Assembly (NCBI GenBank): GCA_030647265.1 | Contig: JAUSJM010000014.1 | Coordinates: 1-52,112 of the forward strand | Length of the DNA: 52,112 nucleotides | Source: a bacterium | GTDB taxonomy: Bacteria > Patescibacteriota > Microgenomatia > Daviesbacterales > UBA10151 | Direction of reading: 5' to 3' | Shown: piece after piece, positions 14,062-21,956 of the stretch | How the letters are laid out: each line of letters opens with the position of its first letter | Numbering within the stretch: the first letter of the stretch is position 1 | Program-made: the position numbers and the translations under genes | The notes under the pieces: generated by a model | What the model saw: only the letters and a program-made list of their open reading frames with translations | What the model was told of the DNA's origin: nothing | The model's database searches: none

Positions 14062-15093
14062 TCATCTACTAAAAAGCTGTGTAAGAGAATACAACCTACG
14101 TGGTGGCCTTTGGGGTAAACTAATATGCCGAATATGATCTCGCACTCTTTCTGAAAAATAAAAAACCACAGCATTTGGCATCATTTTAGGCTCAGTAGTA
14201 CTTAATACCTCTACCCTTACCGGCCAATTAGTACCACCATCAACAAACAAAGAGTTAATATGAAGCCCCCACGCTCCATGACAAAAGTTAGTAAGTCCGG
14301 GGGGAACTTTCCTATCAAGAAGAGCATCAACATTTTCATCAAGTTTTAGGTGAGGTGTCTCCCCAATCCACAGCACTTGCTTCAACCCTGATGGTAGTCT
14401 TGGGTCAAGTAAACTATCGATGGTTTGACGATAATTAGCCTCGCTGTCACTAATACAAATCGGTTGAGGTGAATCAGGAGGAATCCAGCCAAGAGGTCTC
14501 ACTTTTACCCTAATTCCTGTAATCATGTCTCCCACGCCAGGATTATTTCCGCCATAACGCCAGTGCCAATCCCAATCTTTTTCTGGCTCACCATCAACTT
14601 TGATCTTACCTGAGGCTACCATTGCTTTAAGACATTCTCCAGTTATTAAATTTGAGGAAAAGTTACTGAAAAAACGGAAAAGGCGAGTACCTTCCAAAAC
14701 AGTTATGGGACGAGCACAGTAGTTGATAATGGGTGCAGGAACCCTAACCTTCACTTCGTCATCACTACCCTCTAAAGCCCGAGAAATATGCTGCGTAAGA
14801 TCATAATCCATTAGATCAAGTCCCAACTGAGCAAATCGACTTCTTAAGGAGGAACTTAAATCTTGATTCCTAAGAGATCCTCGAGGGGAGGTCGTGCCCT
14901 CATGGTTAGAAGATTGAGGAGCATGCTCAGTAGTAACTTCCACTGGAACTTGATTTAGTCTGCCTGGCTCTAAGACCACTTCTTGGGTCGTAGTAACATC
15001 TTGGAGACCTTTATAGATCTCTGAGGTGAAGTGGTGGATGTAGACACTAGGGGCTCCTGCACTTTCCAAGGATTCTCTTGTGTTTTGAGACAT
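14062..15093 (-). CDS. Orphan protein, possibly dUTPase/dCTP-deaminase-like
   Basis: 343 aa from the ATG at 15093; TAAAAT ends seven bases upstream. The N-terminal 110 residues are polar and low in structure (VTTEHAPQSSNHEGTTSPRG). The rest is globular: VRVPAPIINYCARPITVLEGTRLFRFF, GVGDMITGIRVKVRPLGW, LDRKVPPGLTNFCHGAWGLHINSLF, and WPVRVEVLSTTEPKMMPNAVVFYFSE. The last two stretches resemble the trimeric dUTPase/dCTP-deaminase fold (a PPG turn, then a strand pair and a final aromatic strand), but the catalytic motifs are not clear. No confident assignment. It sits alone between cutA and a divergent CYTH gene. Confidence 0.6.
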   Translation of the reverse strand: MSQNTRESLESAGAPSVYIHHFTSEIYKGLQDVTTTQEVVLEPGRLNQVPVEVTTEHAPQSSNHEGTTSPRGSLRNQDLSSSLRSRFAQLGLDLMDYDLTQHISRALEGSDDEVKVRVPAPIINYCARPITVLEGTRLFRFFSNFSSNLITGECLKAMVASGKIKVDGEPEKDWDWHWRYGGNNPGVGDMITGIRVKVRPLGWIPPDSPQPICISDSEANYRQTIDSLLDPRLPSGLKQVLWIGETPHLKLDENVDALLDRKVPPGLTNFCHGAWGLHINSLFVDGGTNWPVRVEVLSTTEPKMMPNAVVFYFSERVRDHIRHISLPQRPPRRLYSLTQLFSR

Positions 15094-15196
15094 GGAGAGT
15101 ATTTTATCATAGAAGCAGCTCTCTTCCAATATTATAGGGTGCTACTTCAGGCCATAGCTTTAAGAATATGGTAAACTCAAAGCATCCTTAATCATT

Positions 15197-15769
15197 ATGG
15201 AAGATACAGAAATTGAAATTCAGGTCAATATTAAAAAGATTCAGCCCCTCCTTACTTTCCTAAAAAAGAAGGGACAGTTTAAAGGAAAGAAAAGACAGGT
15301 GGATACTTATTTTATTCCTGCTCATCGGGATTTTAGAGCTCAAAGACCCATTAATGAGTGGCTAAGACTAAGAGATACTGAAGGAAAGTTTTCTATCAAC
15401 TACAAAAACTGGCACCGGGATGAAGAGGGAAAAAGCACTCACTGTGATGAGTATGAAACAAAAGTTGAAGATTTAAAAAAGCTTAAGAAAATCTTTCAAG
15501 TCTTAGATTTTGAAGAAATAGTAGAGGTAGATAAAGAAAGAGCTACCTGGGTTTATAAAGATTATGAAATAGAGATTGATAAAGTCAAAGGCTTGGGAGA
15601 TTTTGTAGAGATAGAGTACATCGGTAAGAAAGCAGTAGACCCCAAGAACGCTGCTCGGGAAATGATTCAGTTTTTAAAAGATTTGGGGTGTCAGGGGGTC
15701 AGATTAAATCAACAAGGGTATGCTTTTATTAATCTTTTCCCTAATGAGTTTATCTCAGAAGAGGTTTAA
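15197..15769 (+). CDS. CYTH-domain protein (CyaB/ThTPase-like)
   Basis: 190 aa. It begins with the CYTH signature EIEIQVNI (ExExK-like; the usual Lys is Val-Asn here), followed by VDTYFIPAHRDF, EWLRLRDTEGKFSINYKNW, DEYETKVED, and the acidic tunnel residues VYKDYEIEIDKVKGLGDFVEIEYIG. CYTH enzymes hydrolyse or cyclise triphosphates inside a metal-lined beta tunnel. Class IV adenylate cyclase-like or triphosphatase activity are both possible. Convergent with the VOC gene, overlapping by 4 bases. Confidence 0.85.
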   Translation: MEDTEIEIQVNIKKIQPLLTFLKKKGQFKGKKRQVDTYFIPAHRDFRAQRPINEWLRLRDTEGKFSINYKNWHRDEEGKSTHCDEYETKVEDLKKLKKIFQVLDFEEIVEVDKERATWVYKDYEIEIDKVKGLGDFVEIEYIGKKAVDPKNAAREMIQFLKDLGCQGVRLNQQGYAFINLFPNEFISEEV

Positions 15770-16134
15770 AGATTCATCGGAGTCCCTAGCTGGAAGAAGT
15801 TTCCATCTGGATCAGCGAGAGTAGCCAGCCACATATCTGAAGCTTCAGCTGGATGGTAAGGCTCAACAATCACTGTAGTTCCTTCAATCCCCTTGATCCT
15901 GGTAAATTCACCTGCCACATCCGCTGTTTCTAAACCCAAAATTAACCTTTCTGGATTTATACTTTTACCATGGACTTTATCATGAGGACCAATCACAACC
16001 ATCCCATCACCCACCTTAAATCCTACGAACTCTCCTCCTGACCACTGGGGGTCCATCTGAAAAACTTGTTTATAATAGTCCACCAAGGGGGCTGGATTTT
16101 GGGAAGAGAGAAGTACTGAATTAAAATTTAACAT
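15766..16134 (-). CDS. VOC (glyoxalase/bleomycin-resistance) family protein
   Basis: 122 aa with two beta-alpha-beta-beta-beta modules: FNSVLLSSQNPAPLVDYYKQVFQMDPQWSGGEFVGFKVGDGMVVIG and then LGLETADVAGEFTRIKG ... LATLADPDGNFFQLG. The DPDGNFFQL ending is diagnostic. The metal ligands are not fully conserved at the N-terminal strand. Substrate unknown. Confidence 0.87.
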   Translation of the reverse strand: MLNFNSVLLSSQNPAPLVDYYKQVFQMDPQWSGGEFVGFKVGDGMVVIGPHDKVHGKSINPERLILGLETADVAGEFTRIKGIEGTTVIVEPYHPAEASDMWLATLADPDGNFFQLGTPMNL

Positions 16135-16204
16135 AATCTTATACTAGATAAATTAAGTTAAAGCTTGTTTAAAAAAAGGTAAGAATCAAGGAAGGAAAGG
16201 ATGA

Positions 16205-16210
16205 TATAAT
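16205..16210 (+). promoter_or_regulatory. -10 box of sbcDC
   Basis: TATAAT, nine bases before the ATG at 16220; a very short or no leader is expected. Confidence 0.5.
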
Positions 16211-16219
16211 CCCCTTACC

Positions 16220-17371
16220 ATGAAGCTACTTCATACTGCAGATTTACATATCGGTATGATTAACTACTCCAAGCTTGATCCAGAAACAGGATTGGAAAGC
16301 AGGTTATTAGACTTTTTAAAAACCCTGGATTTAATGGTAGATTATGCCCTCAAAGAAAAAGTAGATGCCTTTTTATTTGCCGGTGATGCCTATAAAACCC
16401 GTGATCCATCTCCTACCCAACAACGGGGTTTTGGAGAAAGAATAAGAAAAGTAGCCAAGGCAGGAATACCGGTAGTGATGGTGGTAGGAAATCACGATAC
16501 CCCCAATGCTGAAGGTAAGGCCAACACTCTGGATATCTACTCAGCCCTGGAGATGGAAAACGTTTGGGTTTCCAGAGCTCCGGAGTTTTTAAATATCCCT
16601 ACCCAATCAGGAAACCTCCAGGTTATTACTGCTCCCTGGCTCCACAAAGGGGAGTTTAAAACCCTGGGAGATAAGCTCCCGGCAATGTATGAAAAAATCA
16701 AACCAGATGCCCCTGCTGTTTTAGTGGGGCACTTAGAGGTAGAAGGGGCTATCTTTGGCAGTGAAAAAGGACTGGCTATTATCAATGATGCCACCATTCC
16801 TCTATCCCTTTTAACAGACAGAAAGCTCTCTTATGTAGCTTTAGGCCATATCCATAAACACCAGGTTTTAGCCAAAGATCCCCCAGTGGTTTATTCCGGT
16901 TCCCCCCAAAGGATTGATTTTGGAGAGGAAAAAGAAGCCAAGGGCTTTGTGATAATAGATATCGAAAATAAAAAGACCTCTTTTAACTTTATCCCCTCTG
17001 ATGCCAGATCTTTTTTAACTATCAAAGTAGCCCTCAAAGAAGAAGAGCCGGAACCCACAGAGATTATCTTAAAAGAGATTGGGAAACATGATGTCAAAGA
17101 CAAGGTGGTCAGGATCATTATTGATATTCCTGCTTCTGTAACCAAAGAGATTGAAATGGATAAAATAAAAAGAGTTCTCACTTCTGCTTACTTTATTGCC
17201 GGTATTTCCCGAAATGTAGAAAGAAAAGAAAGAGCAGCCCTGGATGGTCAGGAAGAAGTGGAAAGGTTAACCCCCATTGAAGCCCTCCAAAAATATTTCC
17301 AGAGTAAGAAATATGATGAAAAAAGGATTAAGGAATTAGAAAATTATGCAGCGCAGATTTTAGACAGTTAA
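16220..17371 (+). CDS. sbcD: SbcD/Mre11-type DNA repair nuclease
   Basis: 383 aa. Mn-dependent nuclease subunit that, with SbcC, opens hairpins and processes DNA ends. Phosphoesterase motifs in order: HTADLHIG (residue 5 on), FAGDAYKTRDPS, VVGNHDTPN, VGHLEVEG and ALGHIHKHQ. The C-terminal capping region follows from about residue 260. It is 3 bases upstream of sbcC, so the two are co-translated. Confidence 0.95.
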   Translation: MKLLHTADLHIGMINYSKLDPETGLESRLLDFLKTLDLMVDYALKEKVDAFLFAGDAYKTRDPSPTQQRGFGERIRKVAKAGIPVVMVVGNHDTPNAEGKANTLDIYSALEMENVWVSRAPEFLNIPTQSGNLQVITAPWLHKGEFKTLGDKLPAMYEKIKPDAPAVLVGHLEVEGAIFGSEKGLAIINDATIPLSLLTDRKLSYVALGHIHKHQVLAKDPPVVYSGSPQRIDFGEEKEAKGFVIIDIENKKTSFNFIPSDARSFLTIKVALKEEEPEPTEIILKEIGKHDVKDKVVRIIIDIPASVTKEIEMDKIKRVLTSAYFIAGISRNVERKERAALDGQEEVERLTPIEALQKYFQSKKYDEKRIKELENYAAQILDS

Positions 17372-17374
17372 AAT

Positions 17375-19591
17375 ATGGTACCTGTTAAATTAAAACTCTC
17401 AAATTTTACCTCTTATGGAGATGATGCCCCCGAGCTGGACTTTACCAACTTCCATATGGCTGCTATCTCCGGTCAAAACGGAGCAGGTAAATCTTCTCTT
17501 TTAGATTCTATCACCTGGTGCCTGTGGGGAACTTCTAGGCTTGGGGACTCAGCAGACCAACTGGTGAGACTTGGCCAAACCACTATGGTGGTGGAGTTTT
17601 CCTTTGAGCTGGATGGACATATCTTTACTGTTAAAAGGGCCAGGATATTAAAGGGTGGCGGGTCAACTTCTCTGGAACTTTTCTCTGGTTCCCATAATCT
17701 AACAGAAGGAACCATTAAAGCCACCCAGCAAAAGATTATTGATACCCTCCACTTATCTTATGAAACCTTCACCAATTCAGCCTTTTTAAGACAAGGTCAT
17801 GCTGATGAGTTTACTACCAAAGGTCCATCTGATAGAAAAAGAATCCTGGCTGATATTTTAGGGTTATCTCACTATGACAAACTGGAAGAAAAAGCTAAAG
17901 AAAAGGTTAAAGAAATTGAAACTAAGCTTAAACTTTTAGAGTACCAATTACTGGAAATTGAGGCAGAGCTTTCTCAAAAGGAAGCCCGGGAAAAGGCTCT
18001 TACTGAAGCAGAGGCTGAAGCCCAAAAAGTTGAGGGGCAGCTAAAAGAGGTGGAGTCCCAAATAAAACTCATTGATAAAGAAAGAGAGCTTGTCACCACC
18101 AAACTTCAGGCCTTGGAAGAAACTAAGACCAGAATTGAAGCAGCCCAAAAAGAGCTGACCGATTTAAAAACCCAGATCTCTTTAAAAGAAAAAGCCCAAG
18201 CAGAATACCAAACTATCCTTTCCCAAAGGGAGACTATTGAGCTGAGTTTCTTACAGCTGCAAAAACTCCAGGAAAAGAAAAAAGGCTTAGAGAGCAAAAG
18301 ATCGGAGCTCATTACAGTCAAAGATGAGTTAGCCTCCTTACAAAAACAGGTCTTAGAGCTGGAAGAGCGACGCAGCAAAAAGGTTACCTTGCTGGAAATC
18401 GATATTAAAAAATTGCAGACGGAAAATGAGCAGTACCAAAAAGAGGTTGAACATCTGAAAAATCATCAAAATCTCTGTCCCACCTGCGGACAAACTATCG
18501 GGGCAGCCAAAAATAAAGAGATTATTACTAAAGATGAAGCTAAACTAAAAGAAAATAATGATCAGCTAAAAACTTTACAAAAAAGTCTGGGGCAGGTAAA
18601 AGCTTTCATTATTCCCCAATTTCAACAGGCCTTAGAGAAAGAGCAGGCTATCCAAAAATTAGAAGAAGAAACCAAACAGTGGCATCTTTTAAACACCGAG
18701 GTTGCTAACTTAGAAAAATACGCTGATCTTTATACTAAGCTCCAGCAAGCAGCCACTGCAGTTAAAGCCCATCAGGAAATAATGGAGGATCTGCTTAAAA
18801 TCTCCCAAGGTAAAGAAGCTCAAATTGAAAAAGAGTCCCAAAATCTCAAAGAGTTCACAAGTTATGAGGAGCAACTTCAAGAGACAAAAAATAGATTACA
18901 AGCTAAAGAAACAATTAAGCAGGAATTGTCCCAAAAAGCATTGGAATATCGAAGTAAAGTTGGTGAAGCAAGATCCTTGCGAGACAAGACTCTGCAGTTA
19001 GAAGATTATAAAACAGAGAAAGAAACAGAAAAAAAGAAGCTGCAGACAGAAAAAGAGGCCTTTGAAGAGTTGAGCTTAGCATTTGGTAAAAAAGGCATCC
19101 AGGCCATGATTATAGAAACTGCTATTCCGGAGATTGAGGATGAGGCCAATAGACTTCTGGACAGGTTAACAGAAGGCAGGATGAAAGTGAGGTTTGAAAC
19201 CCAAAGAGAAACAAAAACCAAAACCAATGGGGAATATGGATTAGTAGAAACTTTAGATATTATTATCTCTGATGAGATGGGGGAAAGGCCTTATGAAGCC
19301 TATAGTGGTGGTGAGCAATTTAGGGTTAACTTTGCTATCAGACTGGCTTTATCCAAGCTTTTGACCCACAGAGCTGGAGCCAAACTTCAATTTTTAGTAA
19401 TAGATGAAGGGTTTGGAACTCAGGATGCCCAGGGAAGATCCAGGATTGTAGAATCCATGGATGCTATCAAAAATGATTTTGAAAAAATTTTAATTATTAC
19501 CCACTTGGAAGAGTTAAAAGAAGAGTTCCCAGTGAGAGTTGAGGTCTCAAAAGGCCCAGCAGGCTCTACCTTTGAAGTAGTAGGAGTTTAG
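17375..19591 (+). CDS. sbcC: SbcC/Rad50-type SMC ATPase
   Basis: 738 aa, compact against about 1050 aa in E. coli, mainly through shorter coiled coils. Walker A GQNGAGKS is at 33-40. Long heptad-rich arms (about 170-360 and 390-570) flank the zinc-hook motif CPTCG at 368. The ABC signature YSGGEQFRVN is near 642 and Walker B LVIDEGFGTQD near 674; the end is GSTFEVVGV. ATP binding opens or closes the complex around DNA for SbcD cleavage. Fragments of this gene's 3' end recur twice downstream (20331-20378 and 21006-21056). Its last 26 bases also encode, on the other strand, the end of the next gene. Confidence 0.96.
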   Translation: MVPVKLKLSNFTSYGDDAPELDFTNFHMAAISGQNGAGKSSLLDSITWCLWGTSRLGDSADQLVRLGQTTMVVEFSFELDGHIFTVKRARILKGGGSTSLELFSGSHNLTEGTIKATQQKIIDTLHLSYETFTNSAFLRQGHADEFTTKGPSDRKRILADILGLSHYDKLEEKAKEKVKEIETKLKLLEYQLLEIEAELSQKEAREKALTEAEAEAQKVEGQLKEVESQIKLIDKERELVTTKLQALEETKTRIEAAQKELTDLKTQISLKEKAQAEYQTILSQRETIELSFLQLQKLQEKKKGLESKRSELITVKDELASLQKQVLELEERRSKKVTLLEIDIKKLQTENEQYQKEVEHLKNHQNLCPTCGQTIGAAKNKEIITKDEAKLKENNDQLKTLQKSLGQVKAFIIPQFQQALEKEQAIQKLEEETKQWHLLNTEVANLEKYADLYTKLQQAATAVKAHQEIMEDLLKISQGKEAQIEKESQNLKEFTSYEEQLQETKNRLQAKETIKQELSQKALEYRSKVGEARSLRDKTLQLEDYKTEKETEKKKLQTEKEAFEELSLAFGKKGIQAMIIETAIPEIEDEANRLLDRLTEGRMKVRFETQRETKTKTNGEYGLVETLDIIISDEMGERPYEAYSGGEQFRVNFAIRLALSKLLTHRAGAKLQFLVIDEGFGTQDAQGRSRIVESMDAIKNDFEKILIITHLEELKEEFPVRVEVSKGPAGSTFEVVGV

Positions 19592-20294
19592 TATCCTGAG
19601 AAGCCCCATATTTTTCTCTGTAATGAGGAGGGAGCAAATCAAGGTATTTTTCTCTCTGTGCTTCTAATCGTCTTTTTTCCTGAGGACCAGATAAATCGAT
19701 CTCTAAACCACCTTGTTCTAACTCTTCTATCCTACGGTCTAACGCTGCCAACTGTTCTAGACTATAAACTTTATAGCTGCCATCCCATGAAAAGCCACTT
19801 CCACTTTCTCTTGCTTCTCTTAGCTCATCTAATTCAAAATTATACTCCTCTCTGTCTTGTTTTAATCTCCTTGTCAATCGATCATCTAAATGTTGAACTG
19901 CCCTTAATGTTTGTTTAGCATTAGTTGGACTTTCTACCCAATTTTTTCTCCTCTGACTTTCTATCATAGTATTAAGACGAGCATGAATAGGAGTTGCTAA
20001 GCGCCTCAAAATTTCCCATAATCTAAACTCATCATAATCATGCTCACCAGGCAACAATCTGCAGAACTTGGGGCAATCATCATAGGGCCAATGTCTATTT
20101 AGCCGCAACATATGCTCCATAACATCTCTACTCTTTTCCCATCTAATATGACCTTTAGGGTTAGTCTCAGAATCAGGTTGAGGACTTTGCCATCTTTTAT
20201 AATGCCCTATTAATCTACCGTATCTTTTCTTAAACTTAGCTCTTATCTCTGCAGCAGATCTAACAGTAACTCCTTCTGATACTCTTTCTAACAT
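19566..20294 (-). CDS. Orphan Arg/Glu-rich protein overlapping the sbcC end
   Basis: 242 aa, strongly charged and helical (KKRYGRLIGHYKRW; LRRLATPIHARLNTMIESQRR; DDRLTRRLKQDREEYNFELDELREARE; LAALDRRIEELEQ). No motif known to me. The last nine codons (DTKLLLLQR and stop) are the antisense of the sbcC 3' end, so the junction created this protein's C-terminus. The start is the ATG at 20294. The gene is the only one of the first cassette after sbcC. A real coding gene is likely from its length and composition; function unknown. Confidence 0.6.
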   Translation of the reverse strand: MLERVSEGVTVRSAAEIRAKFKKRYGRLIGHYKRWQSPQPDSETNPKGHIRWEKSRDVMEHMLRLNRHWPYDDCPKFCRLLPGEHDYDEFRLWEILRRLATPIHARLNTMIESQRRKNWVESPTNAKQTLRAVQHLDDRLTRRLKQDREEYNFELDELREARESGSGFSWDGSYKVYSLEQLAALDRRIEELEQGGLEIDLSGPQEKRRLEAQREKYLDLLPPHYREKYGASQDTKLLLLQR

Positions 20295-20330
20295 AGGTGG
20301 ACTATATCGCTAAAATTAAAAATAATCAAT

Positions 20331-20378
20331 GTAAGTTCATCTGTCCAGAACTCTACCTTTGAAGTAGTGGGAGTTTAA
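20331..20378 (+). pseudogene. Remnant copy 2 of the sbcC 3' end
   Basis: Reads VSSSVQNSTFEVVGV and stop. The last 26 bases differ from the genuine sbcC end at one position. Upstream similarity fades within about 20 bases. The stop codon overlaps, on the opposite strand, the stop codon of the gene 20375-20659. Confidence 0.88.
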
Positions 20379-20659
20379 GCTAATTTGGCTCTGTGAGTTA
20401 AAATGTTAGCCCAGGTTAAGGTATCTTCTGCCCATTCCTTATCTAATCTAACATTACTTTTTAACTTGGAAAAATTATCCTTAAAAGAGTTAAATGTTTT
20501 CTGGAATTTTTCCTTTTTGGGAGTATCTTCCAACTGTCTTACATAACCATTAGTTTCTTCTAAAAACTGTTTTATTCTTGCTTCTTTCCCTTCCATAGCC
20601 CACCTGGAAACTCTTCCTAAATTAACAGCTATATTTAAAGTTAAATCTTGAGCATTCAT
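20375..20659 (-). CDS. Small helical orphan protein coupled to a DUF5674-like gene
   Basis: 94 aa, mainly helical: NIAVNLGRVSRWAMEGKEARIKQFLEETNGYVRQLEDTPK. No known domain recognised. Its start overlaps the stop of the upstream gene as ATGA, so both are translated together, and its stop abuts the remnant of the sbcC end. Two small coupled genes suggest a two-component module, possibly toxin-antitoxin-like, but nothing in the sequence proves it. Confidence 0.65.
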   Translation of the reverse strand: MNAQDLTLNIAVNLGRVSRWAMEGKEARIKQFLEETNGYVRQLEDTPKKEKFQKTFNSFKDNFSKLKSNVRLDKEWAEDTLTWANILTHRAKLA

Positions 20660-20985
20660 TTAAGTAAGGTCCTCACAATCTCTTCCACTTTTTTCCTCAC
20701 CACTTCTGATAAAACTTCTCTACTAGGATTTCCTTGAGTAGGCCTAATATTTATCATGGAATCAAAATCAATCTCTCCAGTTTCTAAATCCAAACCTCCA
20801 CCCCAAAGATTATCCTGTTTGCTACCTTCTTTTAGAAGGAGCTCTTCACCTTCAAAATGTCTTAAACCTCCAGCAGTCAATATTCCTTTTTCTACATCAA
20901 CTACAAACTTAATATAGCCTTCTAAATCCTCAGCCACCTTTTGTAGAGTTTCCTTATCAGCCTTAGAAGTAATAATCAACAGCAT
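20656..20985 (-). CDS. DUF5674-like protein
   Basis: 109 aa: TLQKVAEDLEGYIKFVVDVEKGILTAGGLRHFEGEELLLKEGSKQDNLWGGGLD, then IDFDSMINIRPTQGNPSREVLSEVVRKKVEEIV. The motif order (ILTAGG, a short acidic helix, GSKQDNLWG, INIRPxQGN) fits DUF5674 as I remember it, a family found in CPR bacteria and cyanobacteria. Role unknown. First gene of a two-gene module with 20375-20659. Confidence 0.72.
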   Translation of the reverse strand: MLLIITSKADKETLQKVAEDLEGYIKFVVDVEKGILTAGGLRHFEGEELLLKEGSKQDNLWGGGLDLETGEIDFDSMINIRPTQGNPSREVLSEVVRKKVEEIVRTLLK

Positions 20986-21005
20986 GTAGCTATTTTAGCA
21001 GAAAT

Positions 21006-21056
21006 ATTGAAGTCCAAAAAGGCCCAGTAAGTTCTATCTTTGAAGTAGTAGGAGCT
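21006..21056 (+). pseudogene. Remnant copy 3 of the sbcC 3' end
   Basis: Reads IEVQKGPVSSIFEVVGA, against VEVSKGPAGSTFEVVGV in sbcC. About 43 of 53 bases match. The stop codon is lost here, and the frame runs on for a while. It is the most diverged of the copies, consistent with the oldest insertion. Confidence 0.85.
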
Positions 21057-21084
21057 GAAATAAATCTGAGAGAAAAGGCATTTA

Positions 21085-21408
21085 CTACAAGGGTAAAGCA
21101 GTTTTATCCTCAGCAAAAAAGTCAACTATCTGACTATAGACTTTATCGGTTAAAGGGAGTCCTTCCTTTCCAATTAAAACACTGCCTCTCCAATCAGGCA
21201 CCAACTCCAGATACCTTGGAACTCTATCATTCACAGGGATTACCACTTTAATATCTTCACAACCCAAGCGCCAATCCATATCTGATAAATACTCCACTCC
21301 TTGACTTGGGTCAGGGAATTTTTTACCACAATAGGGCAACGTGCCATACTCACCCAGATGGCCACAGTGAGCGCAAGCAGAAAGATCCCATGGACTTAGC
21401 GTTTCCAT
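21085..21408 (-). CDS. Orphan protein with possible Cys-rich metal site
   Basis: 107 aa. The N-terminal third holds LSACAHCGHLGEYGTLPYCGKKFP and a later LGCEDI, four cysteines (CxxC, then C and C) with a nearby His, which could bind zinc. The rest reads IKVVIPVNDRVPRYLELVPDWRGSVLIG. TATATT lies seven bases before the ATG at 21408. Third cassette after sbcC. No family recognised. Confidence 0.6.
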   Translation of the reverse strand: METLSPWDLSACAHCGHLGEYGTLPYCGKKFPDPSQGVEYLSDMDWRLGCEDIKVVIPVNDRVPRYLELVPDWRGSVLIGKEGLPLTDKVYSQIVDFFAEDKTALPL

Positions 21409-21473
21409 TGCCAGTAATATAAATTATTCAATAAAACTTTGTCAAGGTAGATGTAGCAACTACTCAAATGAAT

Positions 21474-21479
21474 TAAAAT
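21474..21479 (+). promoter_or_regulatory. -10 box of the small membrane protein gene (leaderless type)
   Basis: TAAAAT, ending six bases before the ATG at 21486. Confidence 0.5.
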
Positions 21480-21485
21480 AGTTTC

Positions 21486-21857
21486 ATGCTTTGGATTAAA
21501 AAGATTCTCCCCTTAATTATTTGGGGGACTATTTTAGGAGTAGTTATTTGGCAGACACCACCTCCTGCCTCTTTTACCCAAGCCTCACCTCTTCAGCTTA
21601 TTGAACTTTTTCTACCCTTACTGTTATTTTTAACCTTTTTAATAAATCTTTATTTTAAGTTCTTTCTTAAAAGTTTAATCTTGAGTTTAGGACTGGTTCT
21701 TCTTTTAGCCCTTCAAGGATTAGGGGTTTTAAATATTGTTAGTGCTCTTTTAACAATCATGGCTACTATTTTAATAGCTAAATCATTAAAAAAGCCTAGC
21801 TCTCCTTCTTACCAAACCAAAATTCCTAAACTATCTAGACTCTCTAAACAAAAATAA
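21486..21857 (+). CDS. Small polytopic membrane protein
   Basis: 123 aa with three to four hydrophobic helices: ILPLIIWGTILGVVIW, LQLIELFLPLLLFLTFLINLYFKFF, LILSLGLVLLLALQGLGVLNIVSALLTIMATILIA. The tail is basic (KSLKKPSSPSYQTKIPK). Inserted in the cytoplasmic membrane; function unknown. It precedes metG by 99 bases and has its own -10 box. Confidence 0.7.
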   Translation: MLWIKKILPLIIWGTILGVVIWQTPPPASFTQASPLQLIELFLPLLLFLTFLINLYFKFFLKSLILSLGLVLLLALQGLGVLNIVSALLTIMATILIAKSLKKPSSPSYQTKIPKLSRLSKQK

Positions 21858-21956
21858 CCTCTCCAAGATCGAAAAAAGAGATAAGAAATGTTAAACTACA
21901 ACTCAGATGAAAAAGTTCTATTACGAAGTAAAGAATTTTTACATTAGAATTAACAT

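Noticed and set aside
14013..14072. Plus-strand 19-codon frame MYLEVLGQIQRDYKKDFIY before the orphan 14062 gene's end, looking like a gene start
   Set aside because: It reads like protein, but I cannot match it to any start of a neighbouring gene, so a remnant cannot be supported. It overlaps the minus-strand stop by ten bases only.
15093..15129. Twelve-codon N-terminal extension of the orphan 14062 gene from a TTG
   Set aside because: The extension crosses a TAAAAT box placed seven bases before the ATG at 15093, so the shorter start is preferred.
19566..21408. Prophage or classical integrative element after sbcC
   Set aside because: No integrase, transposase, phage structural gene or tRNA; units are only one or two genes each, and the repeats are pieces of the sbcC coding end.
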